Below, one piece after another: positions 13,113-13,204 of a stretch of 13,204 bases of DNA. The stretch is from the NCBI GenBank assembly GCA_017508505.1, contig JAFVYT010000181.1, positions 1 through 13,204 on the forward strand, in the 5' to 3' direction. Each line of letters opens with the position of its first letter. Position 1 is the stretch's first letter. Below the pieces are notes generated by a model that saw only the letters and a program-made list of their open reading frames with translations, searched no databases and was not told the origin of the DNA. Position numbers and translations under genes: made by a program. The DNA comes from Clostridia bacterium. GTDB lineage: Bacteria > Bacillota_A > Clostridia > Oscillospirales > SIG627.

Positions 13113-13204
13113 TGCTTTGTGAAATCGGCTGCAACTTTGTTGCACTGCGGAGAAACGCTCGATCATTTACATAAGTAAACTCACTCGCGTTTCCCTTGTG
13201 CGCC
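13113..13204 (+). repeat. Palindromic repeat unit, type B, copy 3 (cut by window end)
   Basis: A third tandem unit at a 121-base period, identical over its visible 92 bases to the type B unit just before it. It is truncated only by the window edge, so the array continues outside. No coding sequence is seen between 12868 and 13204. Confidence 0.85.

Noticed and set aside
12866..13204. CRISPR array
   Set aside because: The period is about 121 bp with near-identical whole units and no short repeat/unique spacer pattern. The units are palindromes.

Overview
The window looks like a chromosome segment from an anaerobic, probably gut-dwelling Clostridia-type member of the Bacillota. This rests on strong AGGAGG-type ribosome binding sites, sigma-A-like promoters with extended -10 elements, GC-rich third codon positions, an Ig/MBG-type surface protein, AraC regulators, and sugar isomerase and Gfo/Idh oxidoreductase genes. 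Lineage below class is not supported by the sequence alone. There are no rRNA or tRNA genes, no CRISPR array, no phage genes and no transposase.

Layout. (1) 1-2459: the 3' part of a membrane-anchored surface protein, translationally coupled to a HAD phosphatase that starts with GTG, closed by a strong intrinsic terminator. (2) 2483-4487: a single promoter-driven gene for a cytoplasmic DUF4838 / GH67-like protein. (3) 4486-5052: a dense non-coding block of palindromic repeats between convergent genes. (4) 5053-7674, minus strand: a compact operon AraC regulator - PHP phosphoesterase - fucose-permease-like MFS transporter. (5) 7793-10605, plus strand, divergent from (4): an operon of two xylose-isomerase-like TIM-barrel enzymes and a Gfo/Idh/MocA dehydrogenase. 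(6) 10604-10910: a second repeat block between convergent genes. (7) 10911-11711, minus: a second AraC regulator, divergent from (8) 11824-12867, a second Gfo/Idh/MocA oxidoreductase. (9) 12866-13204: a third repeat block that runs off the window.

How it fits together (inference). Blocks 2, 4, 5, 7 and 8 read as an AraC-controlled carbohydrate-use locus. The MFS permease imports a sugar, glycoside or polyol. The NAD(P)-dependent Gfo/Idh enzymes oxidise a ring hydroxyl, and the two metal-dependent TIM-barrel enzymes isomerise, epimerise or eliminate on the keto product. DUF4838 and PHP proteins would act hydrolytically. The gene set resembles 3-keto-glycoside or inositol chemistry, but the substrate cannot be read from the sequence.

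The most unusual content is non-coding. A family of ~121-bp imperfect palindromes occurs in three blocks, each starting exactly on the stop codon of a plus-strand metabolic gene, with paired arm changes between copies. A second family of paired hairpins with rewritten but still complementary stems occurs three times. Two of those copies are mirror images around a shared bidirectional terminator.
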